In this document: piece after piece, positions 45,038-56,233 of the stretch
Layout: every line of letters starts with the position of its first letter
Position numbering within the stretch: the first letter of the stretch is position 1
Assembly: GCF_026210795.1 (NCBI RefSeq)
Contig: NC_089441.1
Location: 2,170,001-2,234,000 of the forward strand
From: Rhizophagus irregularis
Lineage: Eukaryota > Glomeromycota > Glomeromycetes > Glomerales > Glomeraceae
Direction of reading: 5' to 3'
DNA length: 64,000 nt
Translations under genes and position numbers: made by a program
Notes under the pieces: model-generated
What the model saw: only the letters and a program-made list of their open reading frames with translations
What the model was told of the DNA's origin: nothing
Databases searched by the model: none

Positions 45038-45797
45038 AAATCGAAAACATACTGCTGTATAATTATAGTATAATGTGTCATAGTACTCCGCAAATTTCTG
45101 AGGGTTGATCATGTCTATAACTCGAATTTTTTATTACGAATAGAATGTGTTTAAAAGTTTGTATAGTAATAAGATTTATTAAATACGTAATATATCGATA
45201 TGGGCAAAATAAGATTCTATAATAATAAAATCAATACGTGAAAGAGAAGGTTACTATGCATGGGTACTGTGGTTATAATATCAGCTGCCGACTATGCCAT
45301 TTAATTTTCGCGGCCTAGTTAGCTACATTTTTCATCCACTAAATATTTACTGTAATTACGAATCAAATTAAGAATTAAATCGATAAAAAATGGTAATTAA
45401 GGTTTTAACAAAAGAATTATGAAATAACTATTTTATTGAAAATCCATAAAATGCGCCGACAACTTGCTGGATTGTCGGATTTGTCGGGTTGTTGGCAAAT
45501 AAAAAAACTCTTTGGATTTTGATGACGCTGTCCCTTATATTACAAGTTTCGTGATTATCGTAATCGTTTTAACAGTTAACGGGTAGTTAACGTATAAATA
45601 CCGTAAATATTACTAGATTTGACAAAAGTGCACAATACAAAGTATTTAACGACGTTAGCTTCAACAATTGTATAATAATGATTTTAAAGTAATTATTTCA
45701 TAATATTTAAAATATAACGATTTGATTTATTTCTATATATATATTTTTTTAAATAAATAAATACAAAATATAAATTAATTATATATAATATAAAACC
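45038..45797. other. Intergenic, nothing recognised
   Basis: AT-rich DNA downstream of minus-strand F-box copy 4; its transcript end should lie near 45720-45797. Confidence 0.4.
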
Positions 45798-47231
45798 CTA
45801 TTTCAGTTCAAATTTTTTAATAATACCTAACTCTCTGTATTTTTTAATTATGCCCATATTTTCTTCTTTTGCCCCAAAACTATTCATACACCCTCTAAAA
45901 ACAAGAGAAATCGATCTCTGTGATACACGATTTTCCCAATTAATAAAAAATTCCTCCAAATCTTCTGGAACTAATTGTGAATATGAATAATAACGTACTT
46001 TTAATTTATGAAAATTTTTTGGTGAATATTTTGCTAAAGTTCCTAAAAGTTCCTTTTCACTTAACAAACCATAATAATATTGAGTATCGATACTTTCTAA
46101 TTGTTGACAATTATTAAGAACTGTTTTCAATGATTCTATTTTATCAAACCTAAATAAAGTAGATAGGAATTTTAAGTTTGGACAAAATTCAGCTATTGCT
46201 GATATTGTATTACTACAATTAATATAAAATTCTTTCAAATTTTTCCCATTATTTTCTAAGAATTTGGACAATACATAATCTTCTGGATATTCGTATAGAA
46301 ATTTTAAAATTTGCAATTGTGGAAATGTAATATCTAGTAACTTACTATTAAGCCCAGCAAAACAATCTTTATGATGAAATGATAAAATAAGTTCTTGTAA
46401 ATTGGTAAATGTAGTAATAAATGATAGTTGCTCTGTTTTATTCCAATAATTATATTTTCTCCAATGAACTTTTAATCTAATTAAACTATTTGAATGTTTT
46501 GCTAATGAAGGTATAATATCTGCCCAATCTGCCGTACTATGCGTTCTTGTTCGTGATAAAGATAAATGCTTTAAATTATTTTGTGAAGAAATTAAATTTT
46601 TTAAATCACTTGAAATTGTACCATTAAATTCTATAGTTAATGATTGAATATTACAACAAATTTGAGATAACTTATAAAAAAATGCAGATTTAACATTAGA
46701 ATTACAGCTTAGTTTTGAAAGATTTGTTAAACAACCTTTTGCTCCAGGATAACGTAAGAATGATAAATTTATGGTCTTTGAACTAGTGTAATAAGATAAT
46801 TTCTTCAAAGAAACTGTCTCCATAAACATTTTCATTATTTCTTTTGCCAGATATTTTTGATTTTTAAAAACATCAATAATCATTTGACCAATCATATGAA
46901 TTGAAAGAACTTTGCAAAATGATGCATAATTAAATAATGGAGTTTTTGAGATATGAGTTGAGTTAAGAATTCCTTTCTCAAGTAAATGGGTTTTCGATTT
47001 ATTAGGAAGACAAGCTATTAATGTATTAAGAATTGAAGTTCCTACTTTTAATCGACGACTATAATCAACATAATCAACGGGGTTAATAATCCAAATATTT
47101 CTCCACAAAATTCTAACGGTAACCTCACACCAAAGACGATTAACTAACAAGCAAGAATGTAAAGTGGCTTTATCTTTTTCTAAATGTTCAAAAATTTCGT
47201 TAAGACAATCAGCAGGAAGTTGACGAGGCAT
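45798..47231 (-). CDS. F-box/LRR protein, copy 4 (minus strand)
   Basis: Intact, 477 residues, one exon, ATG at 47231. It is the only copy on the minus strand. The F-box has small changes (MPRQLPADCLNEIFEHLEKD, EVTVRILWRNIW). Residues 47-65 are the NPVDY...RRLKVGTSIL type of copies 1 and 5, but the centre (RTRTHSTADWADIIPSL, RLKVHWRKYNYWNKTEQL, LSFHHKDCFAGL) is nearly identical to copy 2. That makes it a mosaic. The end is short (YRELGIIKKFELK). An SCF substrate-receptor role is inferred. Confidence 0.92.
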   Translation of the reverse strand: MPRQLPADCLNEIFEHLEKDKATLHSCLLVNRLWCEVTVRILWRNIWIINPVDYVDYSRRLKVGTSILNTLIACLPNKSKTHLLEKGILNSTHISKTPLFNYASFCKVLSIHMIGQMIIDVFKNQKYLAKEIMKMFMETVSLKKLSYYTSSKTINLSFLRYPGAKGCLTNLSKLSCNSNVKSAFFYKLSQICCNIQSLTIEFNGTISSDLKNLISSQNNLKHLSLSRTRTHSTADWADIIPSLAKHSNSLIRLKVHWRKYNYWNKTEQLSFITTFTNLQELILSFHHKDCFAGLNSKLLDITFPQLQILKFLYEYPEDYVLSKFLENNGKNLKEFYINCSNTISAIAEFCPNLKFLSTLFRFDKIESLKTVLNNCQQLESIDTQYYYGLLSEKELLGTLAKYSPKNFHKLKVRYYSYSQLVPEDLEEFFINWENRVSQRSISLVFRGCMNSFGAKEENMGIIKKYRELGIIKKFELK

Positions 47232-47292
47232 TTTTTTTTTTAATATTTTGTAATTGAAGAAGAAAAAAAAAAAGTTGGCACTTTGTGTTTGT

Positions 47293-47302
47293 ACCGTGTT
47301 AC
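47293..47302 (-). promoter_or_regulatory. Shared upstream box (copy 4)
   Basis: Read on the minus strand this is GTAACACGGT, 62-71 bp before the ATG, preceded by AATTTTCACAATGAAAA as in copy 3 and followed by AAACACAAAGTGCCAAC. Confidence 0.55.
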
Positions 47303-47414
47303 AAAAATTTTTTCATTGTGAAAATTATGCGTCATGTTACACAGACTAATAATTAAAAGCCAACCATTTAACGTTAAACACTATGCATTTAACTAACCCC
47401 TTGTTGATACATTA

Positions 47415-47437
47415 CAGATCATTACCAAATTGTTGAT
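47415..47437 (-). promoter_or_regulatory. Second conserved upstream block (copy 4)
   Basis: Minus-strand ATCAACAATTTGGTAATGAT, then CTG; a diverged match to the blocks at 37619 and 40435. Confidence 0.4.
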
Positions 47438-48284
47438 ATTGTACATCTATAATTAAATGTATTACAAGCAAAAAAAAAAAAATTAGTCATAATGTATGAT
47501 TGTCACGTCGTTACCTCTGTATTATGTTACCTTGTAGCACTTTAAAAAAATTTTATATACCGTGACATCTGCTACATGATTGGCAAAACTAATATCAAGG
47601 TTACAAATTCCTGCATTTATGGAAAAAATATGGGATTATAGAAAAACCATTTTTTAGAGATTATTGACCTTGATGAGTTTAGGTGTTATGCACCATACGT
47701 AGGGCTAATAGTAAACGAGTGCCGATCTCTTCTTATCTACAGTATTTGTATAATTGCTCGAATCCTGCATAAGTTGTTTATATAATAATTGCTTACTATA
47801 TAATAATATAATTTCTGAAACTAGTTTCATTCAATATCGGAAGTTTTAGAATTTCATCAAAGCAGTATTTTCGTTAAAAAGAAATACAAAAATATCGTGT
47901 AAAAACGTGTAAAGAGATTCAGACATCTGATCGGTCGTTCAATGATTTCTACTATGCCCGATCAGTTAAATTAATCGAATTTTGGTTTATCGGGCTTATT
48001 TTGTGTGCTCATAATTAATTCATGTGATCACCCATGTAGCGCATTATTTTGCCGAATTATAATAAATTGGCGAAGAGCGGTTCTCCGAGCTAATTATAGA
48101 TTTCCGGGAGGCGGTACACAGTTTCTTTACTTTACGCACAAAAAATAAAAATTGTAAAAAAAAATACGTATTTTTATCTTTATTTACAGCATTAGTAGTC
48201 ATACTTTTTTCTTTTTCCTCGAATCAGTCGTTATCAAATATTTATTGTATAACGTATATTAATTAATATAAACTATAAATCAAT
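47438..48284. other. Intergenic, part of a copied block
   Basis: Short matches to 58180-58530 occur in order (GAGTGCCG, ATAAG after CTGCA, TTTAGAATTTCA-like, GCGAAGAGCGGT with CTCC), showing that the upstream DNA of the membrane-protein gene was duplicated too. Confidence 0.45.
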
Positions 48285-48391
48285 CCCTATAAAAAAATTT
48301 TATCCGTTGATTTTTGCAAAAACTCCGTGAATATGACACATTTACGGAAATAACATGGAATAAAAAACGCGGAATAAATTTTTTTATAGGG
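48285..48391. mobile_element. 107-bp MITE of the CCCTATAAAAAAATTT family
   Basis: Ends CCCTATAAAAAAATTTTATC and, reversed, CCCTATAAAAAAATTTATTC; AAT on both sides is a 3-bp target duplication. Internal ACTCCGTGAATATGAC and TTTACGGAAATAAC echo the 26136 element. Confidence 0.75.
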
Positions 48392-48631
48392 AATAAATCT
48401 ACGCAATATCATTTTTATTTACGCGCATACAAAAAATGTGTGCAAAAAAAATGAAGCTTTTATTATATAAAGATCCGTTTTAAGGCTTCTACCCTTTCTT
48501 TATTCTTTGATATCCAATCTTCTACTAAGTATATAATCATTTTTCACTCAATCATAGCTATTATTATAACCAAAATAATTAACTCATAATAACAGTCTCT
48601 ATTTATTTTGATTTTTGCTTCTCTTCCACAA

Positions 48632-49430
48632 ATGCCGACAATACTTAAATTATTAAATCCCATTCCTCAATATGTATTGGGATTATCCGCTATCGCAATA
48701 GTGGGAGAAACCCGAGAGAGAAGTTTGGAGAAAAATTGGCATGGCTATTTCGATGTCTTGCCTACCAATTTACGGATTATTTTATTCCTATAACGTTGGG
48801 AGCAGCAAGGCAGATCAATGTTTATATTGGCTTTCATCAAATTAATTGAAACCCGAAAGTCATTCTTCAGTTCGTTACAGATCAGTCGGAATTCATATCA
48901 AGGTAACGAGTCAAAATGAACTTCAATAATGTATAAATATAGGAATAAGACGATACACAGCAAGCACTTCTAGAAAGATTGTCATCATTAGTATCAGCAT
49001 ATTACATATTCGTTGGTGTAATAGCAGGAATATCTAGGATGTCAGAACCACTTACTATCTGTGAGATTGGCATACATACCATTACTATTATTGTCTTGGA
49101 CAATTTCAGTAATTTACATTGTAGTTTGATAAATCTAATTGTTAAAAATCCTAAAAGATATCTGGAAAACTTAAGACCAATAAATACTCTTACGATCAAC
49201 ACACTCCCAGTTGGATATTTTTGTCGGAGCGAATATATTACAGTAATATGTTCTATATATGGTCATTCAATAGTTTTTTTTTTTGAAAGGAGAAAGAGTC
49301 GTATTTGGTTATTGTATCTTACATGTTTGGTTTTCCGTTTGCGGTGTTGTAGACTTGTAGTAGCATTATTAATATTGCATTGCTAACAAATAACAGAGAA
49401 TTGTAGGTGAGAATTTTCGGACCATCTTGT
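48632..49430 (+). pseudogene. Five-helix membrane protein, copy 2 (pseudogene)
   Basis: Clear relic of the family intact at 58955. It reads LKLLNPIPQYVLG and AIAIVGET, then loses frame; later SSLVSAYYIFVGVIAGISRM is recognisable, followed by CEIGIHT, KNPKRYLENLRPI and PVGYFCRSEYITVICSIY in shifting frames. I count at least five frame changes or deletions, including loss of the segment between the third and fourth helices. The upstream DNA still resembles that of the intact copy (TATATAATCATTTT before the start, CTTCTCTTCCA near the ATG). Not likely to make a protein. Confidence 0.8.
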
Positions 49431-50198
49431 GAAAGAATGCTCATAAAAGAATTTGCAATTCATCTAGTTTATCTTGCCTATCTCTTAAATAGATAAATTT
49501 GAGCATCTTGTGGTTAACCTCTTTAAGTTGGCTACGGACTGTCTACCTTTTTTAGTCTTTCGATATGCCTATCCACGTTTTAAAAAATGGAAAAATAGAA
49601 TATGTAAATTTCATGGAGAAACTGTTAATTTTCACGGCTGCCGTGAAAATATATATTCTTCATATCACGATTCCGACCATAAATAAAGCTTTTTAATATA
49701 CCGTTTATCTAACATTGACGCTTTTTATCCACCTTTTTAAAAAACATCATCCGTGAGAAAAAAAATCATGGATTATTGTAATTATTTAATATTTACTATA
49801 GTTACTGTATGTATAAAATAATGATACACTTGTAGTTTTATTAATATTATAACTTGTTATTAGCTCTACTAGCTATTACAGATATTGTTACCACCGGTTT
49901 TTGACGTTCAGTAGGTAGTAACAGAAAAAAATATAAGGATCGGTTAATAAATGACAGGGTAATATAACGATATATGGCAAGCGATAAGGTAAAAGTGTAT
50001 ACGAATAAACGATAATGAACGATAATAAATGATGTGATCGATTGAGGGTAGTCGGATTGTGTATAAAAACGATTAGTAATGCGATGTATACGAAAATTTA
50101 ACAAGTGATAATAAAAGACAATGATAATAAACGATAATAAACGACAAGGAACAATAATAAACAGTGTGTCAAATATGATAAAACGTATATAAGTAATT
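49431..50198. other. Intergenic with short repeats
   Basis: A near-perfect palindrome TTTTCACGGCTGCCGTGAAA lies at 49629-49649. From 50010 to 50160 the words GATAATAAACGA and AATAATAAAC recur as an imperfect microsatellite. No gene seen. Confidence 0.45.
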
Positions 50199-50525
50199 CA
50201 AAATGTGATATTACTGCCTCTATCGGCGCTTCTGTAATATCCGGATATCTAATTTTTAACTTTATAAAATTACACGAACTTAAAACTAACTATTCCAACT
50301 GCACCTCCACCAACGGTCCTTTTTATATCGTTAAAAATCTGATGCGAATCTGTCTCTCGAACAGATTTGCCACCCGGCTCCCGGCGATTTGGTATATTTG
50401 TCTATTAAGCCACCTTTATTCAGCCACTTTCCCACCGCTAAGCTTCCGTTTTTTATCTAATCACTAAATAACTAAAAATAGCTCTATGTAACTTAACTAA
50501 AAATAAATAAAAAATATCCCGTGAC
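50199..50525 (-). mobile_element. Possible solo LTR (fossil)
   Basis: Read on the minus strand it starts TGTCACGGGATATTTTT and ends AATATCACA, with a TATAAAAAGG promoter-like word and an AATAAAGG word inside, as in LTRs of fungal retrotransposons. It is much richer in GC than its flanks. No target duplication and no internal region were seen, so the call and its ends are tentative. If it is one, it is an old fossil. Confidence 0.35.
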
Positions 50526-51837
50526 AGTATTCAATTTTTCATGTAAAGGTCGTCGTTCAAGTGTTATATAAACACAATTAATTGTTTGTCTTAAATTTAC
50601 AGAAACTTGTTTTATGAAAAAAAATTTTCAAAGAAACTCAATTATTATGATATATCAACCAAGTTCTTAGTAGAAGATAATGGAATCGTATATTCATGAA
50701 ATAGGAATGAAATTTTGACCACCAGCTATTAGAAAAAAAACTTGTAGTTAAAATAGCAAAAAAAATATATATATTGTTACTAACTGAAGAATAATTTTAT
50801 GTCTAAAGACAATTTATAAAACTTTTAACGTGAAAGAGTTGTGAGGAGATACCGTATACAGCATTTATATTCTAAGATTTAATATCAAACCTACACGACT
50901 TTGATGGAAATCAGACGGAAAATTTTATTATTCTTAACGTTAGGTTTATAGAAAAATAACCCTTTATTAGTCAACAACTATTAGTGCAATTAGTTAGATT
51001 GCGAGATATGACATATTAATAATATAACTAAAGTGTCATAAGTAAAAAAATAATTAATAAAATTAGATGATCATTTATCGAAATTTTTTTTATAGGGATG
51101 TGCAAATAAAAATTAAATAAAAATTCTATTATCGGTAATTTACTATTATATATATTACTTTTAATATTCCTTAAAAATGATCGTTCATGATTATAAATTT
51201 GAGGATTTTCCATTATAATAATCTATTAACGTGTTATTAGCGTGTTTATAATATTCTTTTTTAAAAAAAATACTAGAAATTAAAAATTTAGAAATTTTAA
51301 CATTCATAAAATGGCAATAGGATTTTCATATGTAATAATTTCAACTTACAGCATAATTGCGTCTTACAACTTTAATTTGGCATATTTGCAGTTTTGAGCC
51401 GCAATCCGAACTCAACGGTCTATTCGTCACGGGGTATTCGGAAAACATTGGTTTCACTTAGGATTTTCGTCCATAATGGTTCCATGTAGATTGATATAAT
51501 GCGAGCAAAAAAATAACCGAATAATAAAAAGCATTACCTTTTATTGAACATTACTTTATAAATTAATAATTTTATTTCACATTATTACATTTTTTTTATA
51601 GAATATTTTTACTACAGTATATTTGAGGATTGAGCACTAGCAACATAATCGATCAAACCGCTTGATAATATGTTAGTTTGTTTGCTATTTATAAAGTTAA
51701 GAAAGCATAACAGGATAACAGGAGGAAGATTATTACTGCAAATCAATTTTAGTAACACAAATTAACACCATTTAAACGCAAACACATTAATTTGTACATT
51801 TGTGGCAAATAGATGAATATTTATTAGTCATTTGTTT
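50526..51837. other. Intergenic, with one ~0.3-kb repeat unit
   Basis: At 50690-50990 the words ACTAACTGAAGAATAATTTT, AGGAGATACCGTATACAGCA, ATATCAAACC and CGTTAGGTTTATAGAAAA match the unit at 60430-60750. The end of a CCCTATA-type MITE (TTTTTTTTATAGGG) lies at 51085-51098 without its partner. No gene. Confidence 0.5.
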
Positions 51838-51847
51838 GTAGCACAAT
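51838..51847 (+). promoter_or_regulatory. Shared upstream box (copy 5, diverged)
   Basis: GTAGCACAAT, 87-96 bp before the ATG, followed by ATGGCGTAAACATAATTATG as in copy 1. Confidence 0.4.
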
Positions 51848-51933
51848 TGTAAATGGCGTAATGGCGTAAACATAATTATGCCCAACTCGCATTTGAATAA
51901 AATTTGGACACTTTTTCTTTTTTGCTAATTAAA

Positions 51934-53346
51934 ATGACCTGTCAACTTCCTGCTGATTGTCTTAAAGAAATTTTGGAGTATTTAGAGAAAGATAAAGCCT
52001 CTTTACATTCATGCTTATTAGTTAATCGTCTTTGGTGTGAAATATCTGTTAGAATTTTATGGAGGAATATTTGGACTATTAATCCTGTTGGTTATGAACA
52101 TCGAATGAAAATGGGAACATCAATTCTTAATATGCTAATTACTTGCCTTCCTAATAAATCAAAAAAATATTTACATGAGAAGGGAATCCTTAATTCAACT
52201 CAAATCTCAAGAACTTCATTATTTGACTATGCATCATTTTGCAAAGTTCTTTCAGTTCATGGAATTATTCGAATGATTGCTGATATCTTTAAAAATCAAA
52301 AACACCTTGAAGAAGAAATAATGAAGATGTTTATGAAGAAAAGTTCTTTAAAAAAATTAACTTATTATACTAATAATTCCAATACTATAAATTTATCATT
52401 TTTACATTATCATAAAGCAAAAGATTGTTTAACAAAACTTTCAAAATTAAGTTGTAATTCCAATGTTAAATTCTCATTTTTTCATAAATTATCTCAAATA
52501 TGTTTCAATATTCAATCATTAACAATAGAATTTAAGAAACCAATTTCAAATGATTTAAAAGATTTAATTTCTTCACAAAATCATTTAAAATATTTATCAT
52601 TAAGATTAAAATATGATATTACAGATATGAAAACAGATATTATATCTTCATTAACAAACCATTCAAATACCTTAATTAAATTAAAATTAGATTATTATCA
52701 GAATGGACCATTATCATTTATTACTAGTTTCATAAATTTACAAGAACTTATTTTAACATTTCGTAATAGAGATTATTTTCATGAACTTAGTGATAATTTA
52801 CAGCATGTTATTTTGCCACAATTACAAATTTTAAAATTTTCATGTGCGTATCCAGAAAGTGATATATTAATTAAATTCTTAGAAAAGAATGGAAAAAATT
52901 TAAAAGAATTTTATATTAGTTGTGAAGGTTCTAATGATTCAATAAATTTAGCTGTAGCTAAATTTTGTCAAAATCTGAATTCATTGTCTATTTTATTTGA
53001 TAGGATAGAAACATTAAATTTAATTCTTAAAAATTGTCAACAATTGGAAAGTATTGGGACTCGACATGATAACAACCTTTTAAATGAAAAAGATCTTTTG
53101 AATTCTTTGGCAAAATATTCACCAAAAAATTTTTATAAGTTAAAGTTATTTTATAATTCAAATTCAAAATTAACTCCAGAAGATTTAGAGGAATTTTTTA
53201 TTAATTGGAAAAATCGTGTACCACAAAGACCGTTTTCTTTTATTTTTAGAGGATGTAAAAATAGTTTAGAAGCTAAAGAAGGAAATATGGAAGTGATAGA
53301 AAAATATAAAAAGCTTGGGATTATTTTTAAATTTTTGAAACTATAA
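51934..53346 (+). CDS. F-box/LRR protein, copy 5
   Basis: Intact, 470 residues from ATG 51934; the in-frame TTG at 51904 is not used as a start in eukaryotes and the other copies begin at MPCQLP, here MTCQLPADCLKEILEYLE. Residues 47-65 are NPVGYEHRMKMGTSIL, the same type as copies 1 and 4. The centre (LRLKYDITDMKTDIISSL) is unlike the rest, and RYPGAK, invariant elsewhere, reads HYHKAK. It is the most diverged member but has no break. A truncated end (IFKFLKL) replaces the usual KFETIL. Confidence 0.92.
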   Translation: MTCQLPADCLKEILEYLEKDKASLHSCLLVNRLWCEISVRILWRNIWTINPVGYEHRMKMGTSILNMLITCLPNKSKKYLHEKGILNSTQISRTSLFDYASFCKVLSVHGIIRMIADIFKNQKHLEEEIMKMFMKKSSLKKLTYYTNNSNTINLSFLHYHKAKDCLTKLSKLSCNSNVKFSFFHKLSQICFNIQSLTIEFKKPISNDLKDLISSQNHLKYLSLRLKYDITDMKTDIISSLTNHSNTLIKLKLDYYQNGPLSFITSFINLQELILTFRNRDYFHELSDNLQHVILPQLQILKFSCAYPESDILIKFLEKNGKNLKEFYISCEGSNDSINLAVAKFCQNLNSLSILFDRIETLNLILKNCQQLESIGTRHDNNLLNEKDLLNSLAKYSPKNFYKLKLFYNSNSKLTPEDLEEFFINWKNRVPQRPFSFIFRGCKNSLEAKEGNMEVIEKYKKLGIIFKFLKL

Positions 53347-54227
53347 TTCCTTGATTATTAAGGTATAAGCTATTAATAGTTGTAAACATCGATGACAGTA
53401 TATATTTAATATAAGTATAAAACGAACAGTATATTATCATAAAACTATGTATATATGTGAATGAGAGGGAAGAACAATTTAGTACTTTGGTTGAATAGTC
53501 GGTAGCCTGATAGTATACTATTCTAGGAGAAGAGGGTAGTACGTATGAACTTATGGTATAATTTCCTTTATTATACTGCAGTACCCAGAAATTTTATAGA
53601 ATGTACAATACTATTTGAAAATTCCATACTTAGTTCGTTTTGTTTAATAATAAAGTTCAATAAGTAACTTATAACAAAAAGTATATACAATAATAATTGG
53701 ATCATTCAATTATTGAATTCAATGAATTTCTTTATTAATTAAATTTCTAGCCATTGTACCATGTGTATCTTGCAAATTGAAGTGAAGTTTAATACTGAAA
53801 GGTAAAATAATAAGATTATAAGGATACTAATTTTTACCGTAGATTATATCACCTGATTAATTTTTTTTTGCTTTTATCAGAATAACGGATAACCTATTTT
53901 CAGTTGCTGGTGGTTCCGGTCTCTGTCTCTATTATAAAAATAAAAAAATAACCTTTTTTTGATATTCTTTATCCTTCAACGTTCTTTAACATTCTTAATG
54001 TCTTTTAACGTTCTTTAACGCCATTGCTTTTCTTATGAGACTTTTGATGGTAAGCTTTTTTTTTATAATATTTGTTTTTTTTTATTTGCCATTGTTTCTT
54101 AATTACTCATTTTCTTTTTTGTAGATTTTTCATCAGTACCCTAGTAAATGAAGTTTCAAGTTTTTCGGAATTTCAGACGTCTAGTTTCTATACAGTAACT
54201 GTCTAGTTTTTTTTCTTTTCATTTTTC
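53347..54227. other. Intergenic
   Basis: No gene. CGTTCTTTAACATTCTTAAT and neighbouring copies of CTTTAACGTT at 53978-54022 form a small imperfect repeat. Confidence 0.4.
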
Positions 54228-54470
54228 ATTTGGGTTTCTTCTTTGAATTTCTGGTTTCATTGGTTTCTTTTGGATTTTTTTCTCAGATCATTTTTTTGGA
54301 TTTCAGGGTTTCATTGGGTTTCTTTCGGGTTTCTTCCTTGAGTCTTTCTTGGATTTTTTTGGGTTTCTTTGGGTTTCTTTTCGGGTTTCTTTTTTGGGTT
54401 TCTTTGATTCCTTCTCTGGGTTTCTTTTTTGGGTTTCTTTTTTGGGTTTTTTCTTGTGCTCCTTTTCTTT
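54228..54470 (+). repeat. Imperfect GGGTTTCTTT minisatellite
   Basis: GGGTTTCTTT and close variants (GGATTTC, CGGGTTTC) recur at least twelve times with irregular spacing. Open frames on both strands here reflect the repeat, not protein genes. Confidence 0.8.
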
Positions 54471-55374
54471 TGATTGAGATTTTTCATTTTCTTTATACTT
54501 TGACTTTGTGATTTCATTTTTACTTTATATTTGATTTTGATTTTATTTCGATTTTGGTTATTCATTTATCTTCTCATTTATTTTATCTTTGTTTTGGTTC
54601 ATTCTAATCTTGTATATTTTTATTTCTGGTTTCATTTAATCTTATTTTGATCTCATTTAATTTTATCTTTGGTTCATTCCATTTTTGACTTCGGTGGTGG
54701 TCATCAAGAGTCTGTAAAATCACAACCATAATATGATGTAACGAGATTATAGATTTAACAATAAATGTCTTTTAGGTTATAATAAAAATTAGTAATAATT
54801 AAAACTATATATAAATTATTTTTTATATACTTAAACTAAAAATTTTTTCATATAAAATTTTTTAATTTTTTATACGTGAGATTTATTATGGGTGAAATCA
54901 CCTGATTTTAATAAATTTATATATGGGTGAAATCACTTGGGTGATTTCGCACGGAGAGCAAATTAGCAACAGTCTTGTATTTATATAATCATAATGTATT
55001 ATGATGTAATATTAATGAAGTTAAAGTGTGAATATTGATACTCGGTAGTTTTTAAAGATTAAAATGTTGATGTTACAAAATTATCGTTTTTAAATAATTA
55101 TTTAAATAATCTAAATTAAATCATTATCGTCATCTTCAGAACGATGGCATCATATTAGGTATACTGTATTAGTAAAAAGGATTAAATATTATGATATCGC
55201 AGATGAAATAAAAACAAAATACTAGAAAACGGAAACTATTATTAAGTTCGAAGTGCTGTTAAGGTTTTATAGTTGTACGTCGTTACGTGTCGGACGGATA
55301 TCCGGACTTCGGACTAATAAAATGAAGGAATGAATATTAATATGATTTAAATACACAAAAAAAAATTGAAAATT
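54471..55374. other. Intergenic with a small inverted repeat
   Basis: GGGTGAAATCACCTGATTTT (54889) and GGGTGAAATCAC followed by GTGATTTCGC (54928-54953) form direct and inverted copies, perhaps one end of a MITE. GGACGGATATCCGG near 55292 is a short palindrome. No gene. Confidence 0.4.
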
Positions 55375-55745
55375 TTGCAACAACGAAACATACATCAAGA
55401 AGCCTAAACCCGTTAATTGAATCCTGATCCCATTTTCTTAAAAAAAAGTAAGAAGAAAGTTTTAAAATTTAATAAATTTAAATGATACAAAAATCGGAAA
55501 CTGTTATCATGCGAAATTCGTCTCTTAAAAAAAATGGATGATTTCAATTCCGCGCTACTTACAAATAATAATAAAGAACTATAATCTGAGAAATTAAACC
55601 CACCGGAACGAAAAACTAAAAAGTACGTCTAAGTCGTATAGTCAAGAATTAATATCAGAAAAACATAAAAAAAAGAACCGCTGAATCGCCTAAAAAGAAT
55701 TTTACTTACGATATTTCGCTACGAAAAAACTTAGATAACTCAATT
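55375..55745 (+). pseudogene. Long decayed coding relic, family unknown
   Basis: One plus-strand frame keeps a coding look over about 120 codons despite several stops: QQRNIHQEA, KLLSCEIRLLKKMDDFNSAL, SEKLNPPERKTKKYV and KKEPLNRLKRILLTIFRYEK. The Lys-rich composition suggests a nucleic-acid-binding or element-encoded protein, but no family is recognised. Not functional. Confidence 0.4.
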
Positions 55746-56147
55746 GTAAGGGTTGCTATACTATATTGTTTTCCCTATTATTTGTAAATTCTATATTGTG
55801 TCTAATGAATAAAACTCTGTTCTAGCTTATAATCTTCTTCAATTAATTATTAGTATTAGTTAGCTAAAAACATTTGAACGTCTTGAATGTAAATCATCAT
55901 AACGTATTATTTTGAATCATACGATTTGTATTACCATGCTTTCACCTTTAGAGTTAAGTTTATCATTTATTAAATCTAGTACAATCAATTTGTCACGCCC
56001 CTAGTATGGAATAAGGAGTGGACTGGTCTAGACCTTTCCTTCTTCGATTCAAAAAGTATGTAAACCATTGATCTACAGTAAATATCACACTCGGTAAAAT
56101 AATACTATCTATATTAGTAAATTTACAATAAAAGTGTTTGTAATAGT
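55746..56147. other. Intergenic
   Basis: AT-rich; no feature beyond the promoter region of F-box copy 6. Confidence 0.4.
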
Positions 56148-56157
56148 GTAACACGGT
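56148..56157 (+). promoter_or_regulatory. Shared upstream box (copy 6)
   Basis: GTAACACGGT, 77-86 bp before the ATG at 56234, followed by TAAGTGTAAATCGTG. Confidence 0.55.
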
Positions 56158-56233
56158 TAAGTGTAAATCGTGTTTGAATGGAACCTTTAATTTTTTTTTT
56201 CTTCTTTTTTTATTAAATCCAAAATATTCAAAA

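Noticed and set aside
51904-51933. N-terminal extension of F-box copy 5
   Set aside because: It begins at TTG; paralogues start at the MxCQLP methionine and the extension is not conserved.
54230-54565. Open frames on both strands of the GGGTTTCTTT repeat
   Set aside because: Repeat-driven low-complexity frames (Phe/Ser-Leu on one strand, Lys/Pro/Thr-Gln on the other).
56174-56233. N-terminal extension of F-box copy 6
   Set aside because: Same reason: TTG start and T-run-coded Phe residues, absent in the other copies.
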